NCBI GenBank assembly: GCA_037126765.1
Contig: JBBCBC010000007.1
Span: forward strand, 28,343,667 to 28,407,666
Origin: Stenogyne calaminthoides
Lineage: Eukaryota; Streptophyta; Magnoliopsida; Lamiales; Lamiaceae
Reading direction: 5' to 3'
Length of the DNA: 64,000 bases
This document shows positions 46,350 through 56,926 of this stretch, in pieces (position 1 is the stretch's first letter; each line of letters begins with the position of its first letter). Below the pieces are notes generated by a model that saw nothing but the letters and a program-made list of their open reading frames with translations, searched no databases and was not told the origin of the DNA. A program made the position numbers and the translations under genes.

Positions 46350-48241
46350 TAGATGATCTGAAAAAAAGAAATGGAGAAGGAGAAGGAACCTCGAACGACA
46401 TCGAGAAAAGAGAAGGAAACCGAGAGTCGGATGGGACATGATATCGATTTTGAACCAAGCGATATCACACAACTTCAGACTAAAGTTAGCATTCCTCAGG
46501 TACCTTTTGGATTTTTTTTTATACATTATGCCAAAGTTAAGGACAAACAAGTACCTAGCTTTAAATATGATGTTTATGATATGCGGTCGAGGCTCGGTTG
46601 GAGCACCCGATTATTGGAAAATATTGTACAAACTCCAGTGGTTGATTTCACACCAATCCTGGATGAGTTAAAGAAGATAGAGCCAAGGATGGAAGAGATA
46701 CTGGCAAGTCAATCTCAAAATCTTGAGAATCTAAGCTCTTCATCAGGCATGCTGCAAACAATTTTCACATACAAGATGATTCAGATGGAGTTAGTCCTGG
46801 CTGCTCAAAATCAGAAAATGGAGAACCTGAGTTCATCATCTGATACGCTTCAATCAACTCTATCGGGTAAATTAGCTACATTAGATGGAAATATTGATGG
46901 AGTACATACAGAGCTTAATGCCAACATGAAGCAAATGTATCAAGAAAAAGAAGCGCCTATCTTGAAGCAAAGTGATTGAGAAGAATGATCGATGATCAAA
47001 ACAATTTGTTGAGGAAATGGGCTCTCTGCTTTCATGACCAAGATAGCAGAGATGATGCATGATGTCTTCTCAAAGTAGTTTGCTGCCCTTTCGGATGAGT
47101 TCTCAATGGCCAAAAACTACATGATGAGGCTAGAAGACGAGCATGATCAGTTGGCGGGGGAAGTGCGTAGTATGAGCAAGGAGCAATACTATATGGATAC
47201 TGCACTGACTCAACTACTCCCAAGGTATGTTGCCAAAAAGGGGGAAAGGCCTGGTGGTAAATTAAGTGAGTTGTTGGCACAAACCTTGGAGAGAAAGGAT
47301 AAAAAAAAAAAAATTTGAAGGAAAGAAAATTTTGGATGCCTTGAGTGAGATTGAAGCCATCGAGAAACTAAAGTTTTGCGAAGCCGAGAAACCTACCTTC
47401 ACTCGGACAAATGATCGGATCGAGGAAGTAATTCTTCGAGAAAATGAGTGATAGAAGGATGGTTGAAACAAGCAAAGGGAAAGAAGAACAAGCGGACCGA
47501 AAAGAGAAAAAAGCAGTTGCCTTTGTTGAAACTTAAAAGAAGGAAAGAGCAAAGGTAGCTAAACCTACTCAGAGGAAGCTGATTATGGAATTTGAAGAAT
47601 CAGATGAAGAACCAGAAAAGGAAACTGAAACTCAACCAGAGACTTTTGATACCAAGAAGACTCTGAAGGCCCTGCAGGTTGAAAAGGAGAAAAGAACTGC
47701 TACTTCAGTATCTGGTGCTCCTCTGATCAGAAAGAAGAAAGAAGAAGAACAGAAGAGAAGAGGTGGATTTAAAAAAGTTTCTAAGCAAAAGGAGAGGTAC
47801 AGAAAAGACTCAGAAATGGCCACATATTGACAAGTGGATGCCTCTACAATTCAATGATGCATGTGAAGAGATTAAGAGAACCTTCTGGTTCTATTATGAG
47901 ATTATGATAGAATGGAGGGGGAGCAGCTCAGATAAGAATGAAGCCTTCATTGAGTACTTACTGTCATTCTATCCTAAGTACCTGCAAAGTTGGATCAACA
48001 TGGCAGATGAAGGAAACACTCAGATAGTAGCCCTGGTCCATACATGTACCCAACTCCTAGGTTTGAGAATGACTATGTAAATGAGGCAGCCATTTCTCAG
48101 GAAATAGCCCAGTATGCCATCCAGTTAGGCTTAACAGGAAATAACCCTAAAATCATCAAGGAAAGAGATGATGGGCGAAGAAGAGATACTTGGGATGTTC
48201 AACTTTGGAAGTGCGAGGAGGATGAAGTGGAAGAAGATTGA
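46350..48241 (+). pseudogene. SIRE-IV ORF3, 3' part
   Basis: It continues the ORF3 broken at 42829. The coiled-coil-like region (46371-46979) matches SIRE-III around 25430-26030, including ENLSSSSDMLQ-type repeats. Then come a Lys/Glu-rich segment (47320-47830) and the C-terminal module: WPHIDKWMPLQFNDA (47818-47860), FWFYYEIMIEWRGSSSDKNEAF and YLLSFYPKYL. It ends EVEED then TGA 48239-48241. Frame breaks at about 46970, 47040, 47320, 47450 and 47760. The C-terminal module is the best conserved part of ORF3 outside the N-terminal domain. Confidence 0.8.
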
Positions 48242-48508
48242 AGACTATGTACTTCTGTTTTAAATTCAGTTGTTTTTTACTTTTCATTGTAATCTATAAA
48301 CTCTTATCCTACATCAATGAAAATTTATCTTTATGCTCAAAGATAATATCTCATTATCTTTTTACATGTCTTGATATGCCAGATTGTTAAAGAAATTGTT
48401 GGGAAAAATTGCCATTTTGGTTTTGTAATAGATAAGCTGAAAACCGAGTATAGGTTAGGTTTTTCTTAAATGTAAGAAGATGGTTTTGGCATCATCAAAA
48501 GGGGAAAT
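48242..48508 (+). promoter_or_regulatory. SIRE-IV 3' trailer with polypurine tract
   Basis: 267 bp between the ORF3 stop and the 3' LTR. It ends atcatcaaaaggggaaat (tract aaaaggggaaa, about 48497-48507) touching the LTR start TGTTGG at 48509. The same trailer precedes LTR-H. Confidence 0.82.
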
Positions 48509-50365
48509 TGTTGGGAGATGAATTTAATAAAAAGTTTTGATTAGATCCCAAAACCCCGAGTATGACATGTTTAGGATAATCTTGATAGATCGTCGGGTTT
48601 CAATTATAAATTGTTAGGAAGATATGCGCACAATGTATAGTCGTGAGATATGGATCGGGTTAGATTTTGAAGATCTTCAAGAGGCGAAGACTCGAAATCT
48701 TGAGTAATTAAAGAATCGAGAGGGCGAAGACTCAGAATGTACTTAAGACTCAATAAGTTCTTGAAGACAGGACTCGAAGATTCGAGAATGATTAGTTCTT
48801 GAAAAATTCGAAGAAGATATGAATACTCGATTATAACTCGAATGTTAGGAGGCCTTTGAATAATATCTATCTGAATACTACAAAACTGAGAAAAACGCAC
48901 ATGTTTAGAAAAGTAGATATTGCCCAAAACATTCTAGTGCAGACAAAAGGAACTAAGTCTAAGTGTTGTTTAAGGTTGTCTCATTCAGAGAGATTGACCA
49001 AAAAGAGTCGTTTTGTTTGTTTACATTCACTGAAGACAAGAACCAATCAGAGGAAGACAACACTGTACTTTACTGACACTGAAAGCGACAGGACCCTGAA
49101 TTATGTCAGTAGTACTAAGTTCCAGACTGCAAAAATTGGTGATTGCCTACATGGCTGCATATTTCCTAAAACATGCAAGGGAGTGTTCAAACCCTAAATA
49201 TAGTCGTTCATCAAACACCAGAAGAGAAAACCCTTGATACTATCTCCTCCAACAGATAGTTTTTCAAGAGTAACCTTGGTGAAGGTTGCCTCTAAATACC
49301 AGTGACCTTCTACATTGAGAGGTTATGGGAAATTTCAAGCAACTCAAGAGCTCATTCGTATTATTGCAAATTGAAGCACTCAAAAAACCTAGAATTTCCC
49401 AAGTGTTTCACATTGGAGAGAGCTCATTCACTAAGCCTAGATTGATAAGAAATATCCAAAGCTTAGTAGAGATATCCTAGCCTTTGCATCTGTTCTTATT
49501 GTAAAGGATATCTCACCCTAGTTGGAAACCAACCCAAAACCCAAACCCTTTGTTAAGGTAGTTTGTGTGTGATTTGTTGGTGAGTTAGAGTTGTAAAGAG
49601 TTAGTAAGCTATAGTGAGTTAGCCAGAAAACTATAGAGAAGAAGTTAGTAAGCTACTTGTGGTAGTACGAACACTTGTGTGTGTTTAAGTTAGTAAGGCT
49701 GCAAAGTGAGTGCGCGAGAAAACTCAAGGTAGAAAAGTGAGTAAGCTACTGATGAGTTAGCTTTGAAAGCTTTAGGAAGTGGTTAAGGAATTTCTCTCGA
49801 AGATCGAGAGAGTGGGCGTAGGAGCTTGAGTCTCGAACCACTATAATTCTTTGTGTTGTTTTCTTTACATCTTTGCATTATTATACATTGCATGTTTTTC
49901 TTTGAAAGCATATTTCATCGATATTCGGTTGGAACCAATCCAATTGAACTTGCATCAAATTGATCACAACCTTAATCTTTGTTTTTTATTAAAAGAAGAT
50001 TTTCAAAGCAAAGCTAAAAGCAGTATAAACTTAGGGCCAACCATTCCGCAGACACTTGAGTAGCTAGAACAGATAGTTACCAAATCGAACTAACTCCTAC
50101 CGAGTGTTCAAGAAGATAATTATCGATCCAAGCTCCTTAGGATCTCGATAAATTCAGGATCGGTTGGGCTAATCTGATGCTTCTAAAAGTAGCTAAGGAT
50201 CATTGGCTCGATGAGACTTTGACTCGGGGCAATCCGTGCTTCTCGAGGCAAAATTATCGGGATAACTCGACCCATCGACCTCAAGTGAAAGAAAAGTTTT
50301 AAAAATCATTGAACACGTGTATTTCCCCCCATACACGTGTGAGACTCGTTAAGACGGGACCAACA
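48509..50365 (+). repeat. SIRE-IV 3' LTR (LTR-G)
   Basis: 1857 bp, TGTTGGGAGATG to GGGACCAACA. It is nearly identical to LTR-F in 48880-49660. In 48590-48860 and 49680-50360 it differs by many CG-creating changes. The TATA box is altered to ctctaaata near 49291. Hairpin arms at 50313-50322 and 50331-50340. Confidence 0.92.
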
Positions 50366-50370
50366 TTATT
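50366..50370 (+). repeat. SIRE-IV target-site duplication TTATT, right copy
   Basis: It directly follows the CA end of LTR-G and matches 32532-32536. Confidence 0.92.
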
Positions 50371-51088
50371 GATTTCTCGAACATGAAGAGGATGAAACTT
50401 CGTAAAGCAGACAAAACCGAATCCGAGACACTTTGCTTCAAGAAGGTTTTAGAACCTATGACACAAGTACTCAGTCAAGAATTTTGGTGGCATAACAAGC
50501 TCATTGCCTGCGTCTTTGAAAAAAAGAAAAAAAAGCAATGTATGTATCAAAAAGAGCTAACCAGGAAGAAGAAAGAAGAAGAGCAGAGCAGAAGAGGAAG
50601 CTTTAGGAACTTTATGGGGAAGAGATGGGGCAAGTCCAAAAGACAGACTAGAGTGCAGAAATGGCCACACATTGATAAATGGATGCCACTCCAAATCAAT
50701 GATGCTTGGGGAGAGGTTAAGAGAACCTACGGTTCAATCATGATGTTAAGCGAGGAATGGAGAGGAGGAAGCCACGACCGCAATGAAGCATTCTAGAATA
50801 TTTCTTTGACTTTTTATTCTGAATATCTACAGAAGTGGGTAAATCTAGCTGATGAACACAATGTGTCTCTAAAGGCACCAAGTCAGTACAAATACCTAGC
50901 ACCTAGATTCAGCACAGGAGTCATCAATGAAGCTTCTATTGCCAAAGAAGTTTCTTTGAGTATCTTTATTCGGGTTGGGGATGACGAGGAGCAATCAAGA
51001 AATCATCAAGGAGAGGGATGAATTGAAGAAGAGATATTATGGTATGTTCAATCTTGAAGTCCCTGATAATGAGGTGGAAGAAGATTGA
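50371..51088 (+). pseudogene. SIRE-II ORF3, 3' part
   Basis: It resumes the ORF3 cut at 32536. Readable from DFSNMKRMKLRK, through KKKEEEQSRRGSFRNFM and the C-terminal module KWPHIDKWMPLQINDAW (50660-50710), to NEVEED and TGA 51086-51088. One in-frame TAG at 50794-50796 replaces Ile-Glu of the sister copies, and there is a frame change near 50960. Compared with SIRE-III, the FWFYYEI block is changed (TYGSIMMLSEEW). Confidence 0.82.
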
Positions 51089-51359
51089 AGACTTTTACTT
51101 TATGTGTATGTTTTTTTTTTTGAAAGTTCATTGTAAGTTGTAATGACTATCCACTGATCAATGAAAAGTTTATCTTTTATGCTCAAAGATAATATCTCAT
51201 TATCTTCTTACATGTCTTTAACTATTTGATATGCCTTTGTGTTTGAAATTATCGGGTTATGCTATTTTTAAAGCTGTAATAGATAACTGAAACCTGAGTG
51301 TAGGTTAGGTTTTCTTAAATGTAACAAGATGGTTTTGGCATCATCAAAAAGGGGGAAAT
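51089..51359 (+). promoter_or_regulatory. SIRE-II 3' trailer with polypurine tract
   Basis: 271 bp homologous to 48242-48508, ending atcatcaaaaagggggaaat (tract about 51344-51358) directly before LTR-H. Confidence 0.82.
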
Positions 51360-53108
51360 TGTTGGGAGATGAATTTAATAAAGAGTTTTGATTAGATCTC
51401 AAAACCCCTGAGTATGACATGTTCAGGATGATCTTGATAGTCTGAGAGTCAGGTTTCAGTATAGAATAGTTAAAAGAAGATATGTGCACTATGTATAGTC
51501 AGCATATATTAATCAGGTTTAGATACTGAAGACTCAGAAGACACTGAAGACTCAGAAGACACTGAAGACTCTGAAGATACTGAAGACTCAGAAGATACTG
51601 AAGACTCAGTAGTTATTGAAGACTCAGGAATACCTGAATGTTCCGAGGCACTGAAGAAATATCTATCTGAATACATACAAAACTGAGGAAAATGAACATT
51701 TATAGATATTGCCAAAAACATACAAGTGCAGACAAAAGGAACTAAAACTAAGTGTTGTTTAAGGTTGTCTCATTCAGAGAGATTGACCTAAAAGAGCCGT
51801 TTTGTTTGTCTACATTCACTGAAGACAAGAACCAATCAGAGGAAGACAACACTGTACTTTACTGACACTGAAAGAGACAGGACACATAATTTTGTCAGTA
51901 GTACTATTTTCCAGACTGCAAAAAAAAATTGGTGATTGGCTACATGGCTGCATATTACCTAAAACATGCAAGAGAGTGTTCAAACCCTAAAAATAGTCGT
52001 TCATCAATAATCAGAAGAGGAAACTCTTGATGCTATCTCTTCCAACGGATAGTTTTTCAAGTGTGACCTTGGAGAAGTTGCCTATAAATACCAGTGACCT
52101 TCAACAGTGAGAGGTTACGGGGAAATCAAAGCAACTCAAGAGCTCATTCGTATTCTTGCAAATTGAAGCACTCGAAAACCCTAGAATTTCCCAAATGTTT
52201 TCATATTGAAGAGAGCTCACTACACTAAGCCTAGATTTGATAGATATATCCAAAGCTTAGTAGAGATATCCTAGCCTTTGCATTTGTTCTTATTGTAAAG
52301 GATATCTCACCCTAGTTGGAAACCAACCCAAACCCAAACCCTTTGATAAGGTAGTTTGAGTGTGTGTGATTTGTTGGTGAGTTAGAGTTGTAAAGAGTGA
52401 GTAAGCTGCAGGTTAATTAGCCAGAAAACTCTAGAGAAGAAGCGAGTAAACTGTTTTAGAAAGTCAGAAAGCTTTTGTGTGTTGAGTTAGTAAGCTGCAG
52501 TGAGTCAGCCAAAAAACTCAAGGTAGAAAAGTTAGTAAACTGCAGTGAGTCAGTCTGAAAGCTTTAGGAGAAGTGAGTTAAGGAATTTCTCTGAAGATCA
52601 GAGAGAGTGGACGTAGGAGCTTGAGTCTCCGAACCACTATAATTGCTGTGTTGTTTGCTTTCTGTACTGCATTATATCTGTTGCATAAATTTCTTTGAAA
52701 AGCATATTTTCTCGATATTGGGTTGGAACCAATCCTTTGAACTTGCATCAAACCCGATCCGACCTTAACCATCGATTTATTAAAGGAAGAAGATTTTTTC
52801 AAAGAAACCATTCCACACTCTTGATTAGCTAGAACGAGATAGTTACCAAACTTAATTAACTCTCACCGAAGTTTTCAAGAAGATAATTATCGATCCATGC
52901 TTCTCGGGATCTCGATAAAATTGAGGATCATTTCGGGATCCTTTGTCTCGATGAGACTTTGACTCAGGGCGATTTGTGCTTCTCAGGATAAAATTCTTAG
53001 GACATCCTGACCCTCTGATCTCAGTAAAGAAAAGTTTAAAAAAAAAATCTCTGAACACGTGTATTCCCCCCCATACACGTGTAAGACTCGTTTGCACCGG
53101 GACCAACA
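51360..53108 (+). repeat. SIRE-II 3' LTR (LTR-H)
   Basis: 1749 bp, TGTTGGGAGATG to GGGACCAACA, partner of LTR-A. It shares LTR-A-specific features: the short minisatellite (51525-51625) and gtctgagagtca. In 52670-52950 it carries CG-creating differences not found in LTR-A. Hairpin at 53055-53082. Confidence 0.92.
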
Positions 53109-53111
53109 AAC

Positions 53112-53116
53112 GTCTT
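53112..53116 (+). repeat. SIRE-II target-site duplication GTCTT, right copy
   Basis: It matches 7751-7755. Three bases (aac, 53109-53111) separate it from the LTR end, which is unusual. Confidence 0.7.
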
Positions 53117-55066
53117 TATCCGGAATCTCCACGTCATCATGTTCCTCTACGAGGAAACCATAATATCTAGTGGGCGGATTACGAATCCTAGTGGACTTAC
53201 GGAGTTGTGGTTGTGCAGGCTGTACATTCTGATCGTGAAAATTTTGTGGTGCATCGATTTCATCAATGCCCGGAGATTCCTCAAGAGCAACACTTTTAGA
53301 TGCCTCTTGGGAAGGAGTTTGAACTATGTTGTTCTCATTCAGCCCACTTGGAGTTTGTTTGCGAAAGCGGTCTGACTCGATCCCACTCCCACTAGTGAAA
53401 GAGGATCACTAAGTGATAAACTTCCACCATGAGAGCTGTTGAATGCTCTCACTGATTCATTGTCACGTTTCTTTGACAAGATATCAGTCTCTTGGTTATC
53501 CTGTGGTTCTTGAGTTTCTTCAAGTTCTATCATCTTACGGCCTTGTTCCTTAAAGACACAGTCTTCTTCGAGGAACCTGGCATGCCAAGAAATAATTATT
53601 GTTTGTTTCTCAGGTAGATAGAAATAATATCCTCTCGTTTCCTTAGGATATCCCAAAAGGTAACCCTTTTCACCTTTGGATTCCAACTTATCAGTGAGCA
53701 TCTTTGTCACAATTGTGGGGCAACCCACGTTTTTTATATGTGTAAAAGTTGGCTTCTTGCCACACCATAGTTCATATGGTGTATGCTCAACCGATTTGAG
53801 TCGTTTATTTTTTATATTAAGAATATTATGTCCACAATGCAACAAATATAAACCATTCGATAAAGGAGCATTTCCATAAACATCACCATTAAGTGAAAAA
53901 TAACAATTATTGTTTGCAAAATGGAAGGAAAACCGTTCAATGTCTAACATAGGAATAGAAATAATGTTGTGAGTAATAGAAGGAACAAAATAACAATTAT
54001 TCAGTTCAAGTCTAGAACCTGAAGGTAAGTCTAAAACATAAACGCCAACACGTTCAGCAGCAACTCTTGCTCCATTCCCAACATGTAGGGCGACTTCACC
54101 CGACCTAACTGCCCTGCTATGCTTGAGACCCTGCACATTAGTACAAATGTGTGAGCCACAATCGGTATCTAATACCTAGCAGTTAGTATCATTTGTGGAC
54201 ATGTTTATCTCAATAACAAACATACCTATTCCAGTGGCTGGAGGCACCTTGTGCCTTTTTTCAGCTGCTAGAACCTTGCAGTCCTTCTTCCAATGCCCCT
54301 TCTGCTTACAGTGGAGGCATACATCCTTGTCCACCCTCTCCTTCTTTTGAATTCCACCTTTGGCTTTAAGGAAGCTTGGCTTGAGCCTTTCTTTGGCTTG
54401 CCCTTCGCTTCTTCTTTCCTTTCGGGGCAGAAGAAGTAGAGGCACTCACCATGAGCATGGGCTTTTCCTTAGCAGTGGAAGACTCAAAGGTCTTTAGCAT
54501 GTTATGCAACTCGGGCATAGTCGATTCCGTCTTATTCATATTGAAGTTTACAAACTAAACTTCGAATATGAATCGGGGAAATGATTGTAGAATGGCATAA
54601 ACAACAACGTTGGTCTTGAGCTCAATGCCCGGATGACCAAGTTTCTCGATTAGCCCAATCATCTTCAACATATGAGGAGACACCTTCCCTCCCTCGGACA
54701 ATCAACATCTAAACGGATCTCTCATCACTTCATAAATCTTAAGCGAGATTGAGAATCAAAAGATCCTCCGGATGCTTAATAATCTCAAAGGGAGCATCTT
54801 CTCATCTTTGCTTTTTGCAACTCGGGAGTCATCAAGAGCATAACACACCGAGCACAGGAAGCATCCTCTTGATGCTTCTTACGAGCCGAGGCGTCAAACG
54901 CCTAAACCTTCTTGATACCGACCTCGAGTAGCGAGGATTGGCGTATCAACACGTACTCAATCTTTTCTTACCTAAGCACCAAACACACATTTGATTGCCG
55001 GTCTGAAAAATTTGGCCCAACCAATTTGTTCGTTTCCAAAACACTTCTCAGCGATAAGTTATTCAT
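53112..55066 (-). pseudogene. Copia-I gag, protease and integrase remnant
   Basis: Read on the minus strand from ATG 55064-55066 (MNNLSLRSVLETNKL). Gag is frame-broken down to about 54450. Then the zinc knuckle CLHCKQKGHWKKDC (54278-54319) is intact. A TAG at about 54174-54176 precedes protease LDTDCGSHICTN, where the usual third residue Gly is Asp. Further on are NNCYFVPSITHNIISIPML and the gag-pre-integrase region ending NIKNKRLKS, which runs directly into VEHTPYELWCGKKP (about 53815). The whole integrase catalytic core between these points is absent without loss of frame (open 53339-54136). The C-terminal integrase part GYLLGYPKETRGYYFY is present. At 53112 pol is cut by SIRE-II after PDKD and resumes at 7755. 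Confidence 0.87.
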
Positions 55067-56913
55067 TTCAACAATCCTAGAGAAATAAAATAAAACGCGA
55101 ATTAAAACACATAATTCCTATGATCAATATTCAGCAATAAAAATAAACATGGCCTTTCAATTTATTTTCTCTCATTCATTTTCACATATTCAACGACCTC
55201 ATCGGAAAAATACAAATTTATATCTAATATAAATCATAATGGACTAGGATCCACATTCCTACTATCATAATATATGCTTGAAATTTGATTACTATGACAA
55301 CAGAACTGGTAGGTCTCCAAACCAATTGCAAAACCTGCAACTCCTAGTTGATTGAACCTAATTTAATCGGATGTCCCTTGACTTTCATTTCCCTGCTTGG
55401 GCTGGTGAAACAAAGTCAAGTTGATTTACAACCATCAAGCGGCGACACTCCGTGTCCCTATAAAAGTCCGATTAGATGTAGATCCAGAAAAAGACATTGG
55501 CCTTAAATACTCATTGAAACGAAATCTCCGATTTACTTTTAATTTTGATGGAAGACATCGTTCAATTTAATTAAAATCATATTTTAGTGAGGAAAGTTTA
55601 AAGGTGGGGTATTAATTGCTTAATCGAGATACAACATGTTAATATACATCACATTTGAGCAATTATTGGGCCCCGCCTACCCAAAACATGATTTACGGAC
55701 TAACATATATATGGCGATTTTTACCCAAACAAGTAATACGGTCCGACAATTATTGGGCGCCGCCTACCCAAACAATTATATTGCGGACTATAAAAGTGTT
55801 AATTAATTTAAGCGAGTAAACAAGTTAACAGTGGATTTTAATAAATCCTTTAAGAAATCGAAATTTAATTCCATTTAAAATTCAATTTTAAGATTATTAA
55901 AATGATTAATCCAATTAATCGTTTTGGTCCAACCAATTTTAATTTCAGAATTAAATCGAATAAAATTCCAAAATATAATTTTAATTTATTTGTTTCGGGG
56001 GCCTCAGGTGCAATTTTTAAAATTTGCACGGGAGGGCCTGTTTCAAATTAAATTTGCAAAACTGCCCTCCTACATCATCAGCCTTCCAAATCGAATCCAA
56101 TTCAAAAATTCCAAACACCCAAATCAACCAAAATTCCAGAATTTCAATTTCATCACAATTAATCAAATTAATCAACCCAAGAATCTCAAAATAAGAACCA
56201 AAACAGAATAGTCCAGATTCAATGTTCGACGCATCAAGGGAGAAGAAATCGAGCATCAGCGACGCGACGAAACACGACCATCGAGCCGATGCGAGCCGCC
56301 GACATCACGCATAGTGTGTGGGCGGCTCACCATAATGAACGAGGAGGGAAGAAGGGGGTTGCGCGGTGCCGCACCCCTTTGAGCGAAACTGGTTCGAAAC
56401 CAGATCGCAAGTCAAAGAAGACGATCGAGTCGGTAGTGCATCGCCACTGACTCTCTCGAATCTGGTGATGTGCTGCCTTGAAACGCATCGAGACGGGCAC
56501 ACCGGCCAAGCCCCGAGAGCATTCAAGCGACGAGAATTGAAATCAGAGGGAATCGATGGTGCACCACTATGAATCGAGGCGGAACGAGAACGTCTCCAAG
56601 ACGGAATTGTATCGGAGACGAGGACGGCATCGCGAATCGGACCGCAGGCTACTGCATGCGACGCGAGGCACGGTGCTTAGCACCGGCCTTCAGCGACACG
56701 GCGTAGCACTGCCGGTCGAGAGCGGTCGAAATTTGCAGTGCGGCGACGAAACCTCAACAAGGGGGAAAAACCCTAGAAATCTGGGTGAAGAAGATGAAGC
56801 CGGGAGGAACAAACGAGAACAAAGGGGGTGCGGTTTATCTAATAACCGTACCCCCCCATCGATTAAAAAAAAATTAAAATCAGTTTTAATGCAATTATAA
56901 ACAAGAGCCTGAA
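55067..56913 (-). other. Copia-I leader, unusually long, between PBS and gag
   Basis: 1.85 kb without a conserved ORF. The gag-proximal part (55067-56200) is AT-rich and holds a duplicated block (55662-55705 and 55756-55798). The PBS-proximal part (56220-56830) is GC- and CpG-rich with several short ORFs of no recognised family. On the minus strand this would be a very long 5' UTR. A captured host fragment is possible. I cannot assign it. Confidence 0.55.
55662..55798. repeat. Short direct repeat in the Copia-I leader
   Basis: caattattgggc.ccgcctacccaaa occurs at about 55665-55692 and again at about 55757-55783, each followed by a cggacta motif (55697 and 55792). One copy has ggccccgcc and the other ggcgccgcc. 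Confidence 0.75.
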
Positions 56914-56925
56914 GCTATGATACCA
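56914..56925 (-). promoter_or_regulatory. Copia-I primer-binding site (tRNA-iMet)
   Basis: On the minus strand TGGTATCATAGC, one base after the 5' LTR end. It matches the initiator tRNA site with one change (T for G at base 9). Confidence 0.88.
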
Positions 56926-56926
56926 C

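Larger units (their letters stand above)
32537..50365 (+). mobile_element. SIRE-like copia element SIRE-IV, structurally complete
   Basis: It inserted in ORF3 of its relative SIRE-II. It has two LTRs of 1883 and 1857 bp, perfect 5-bp duplications, primer-binding site, gag, pol, ORF3 and polypurine tract. Without the solo LTR in its ORF3 it measures about 14.3 kb. Coding frames are heavily broken, but many breaks fall in patches that look like sequence errors (see findings). Confidence 0.92.
7756..53108 (+). mobile_element. SIRE/Maximus-like copia element SIRE-II, gutted and twice invaded
   Basis: Own sequence is 7756-11413, 28805-32536 and 50371-53108. It keeps the 5' LTR, primer-binding site, most of gag, the last codons of pol, all of ORF3 (split by SIRE-IV) and the 3' LTR. 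The end of gag and nearly all of pol, about 3.9 kb by comparison with SIRE-III, are missing at the 28804/28805 junction. The two LTRs match each other better than those of the inner copies, for example in the short minisatellite. The SIRE lineage is inferred from long LTRs, the tRNA-Met primer site and the third ORF after pol. Confidence 0.87.

Noticed and set aside
23651..48241. ORF3 as a true viral envelope glycoprotein
   Set aside because: No signal peptide, transmembrane helix or Cys-rich ectodomain is visible in any of the three copies. The env-like label would rest on position alone.
34080..50400. RIP-like or deamination mutation as cause of the CAG/CTG changes
   Set aside because: Deamination gives C-to-T or G-to-A substitutions. 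The patches instead show loss of the middle base and creation of CG, plus small insertions.
7756..53108. Endogenous pararetrovirus or gypsy-type element
   Set aside because: The pol order protease-integrase-RT-RNase H, the 5-bp duplications and two long LTRs are copia features. There is no movement protein, coat protein of that type, or chromodomain integrase.
56327..56900. Host gene from ORFs of 60-114 codons in the CpG-rich leader
   Set aside because: The ORFs overlap in different frames and strands, have no recognisable domain, and lie between a primer-binding site and gag.
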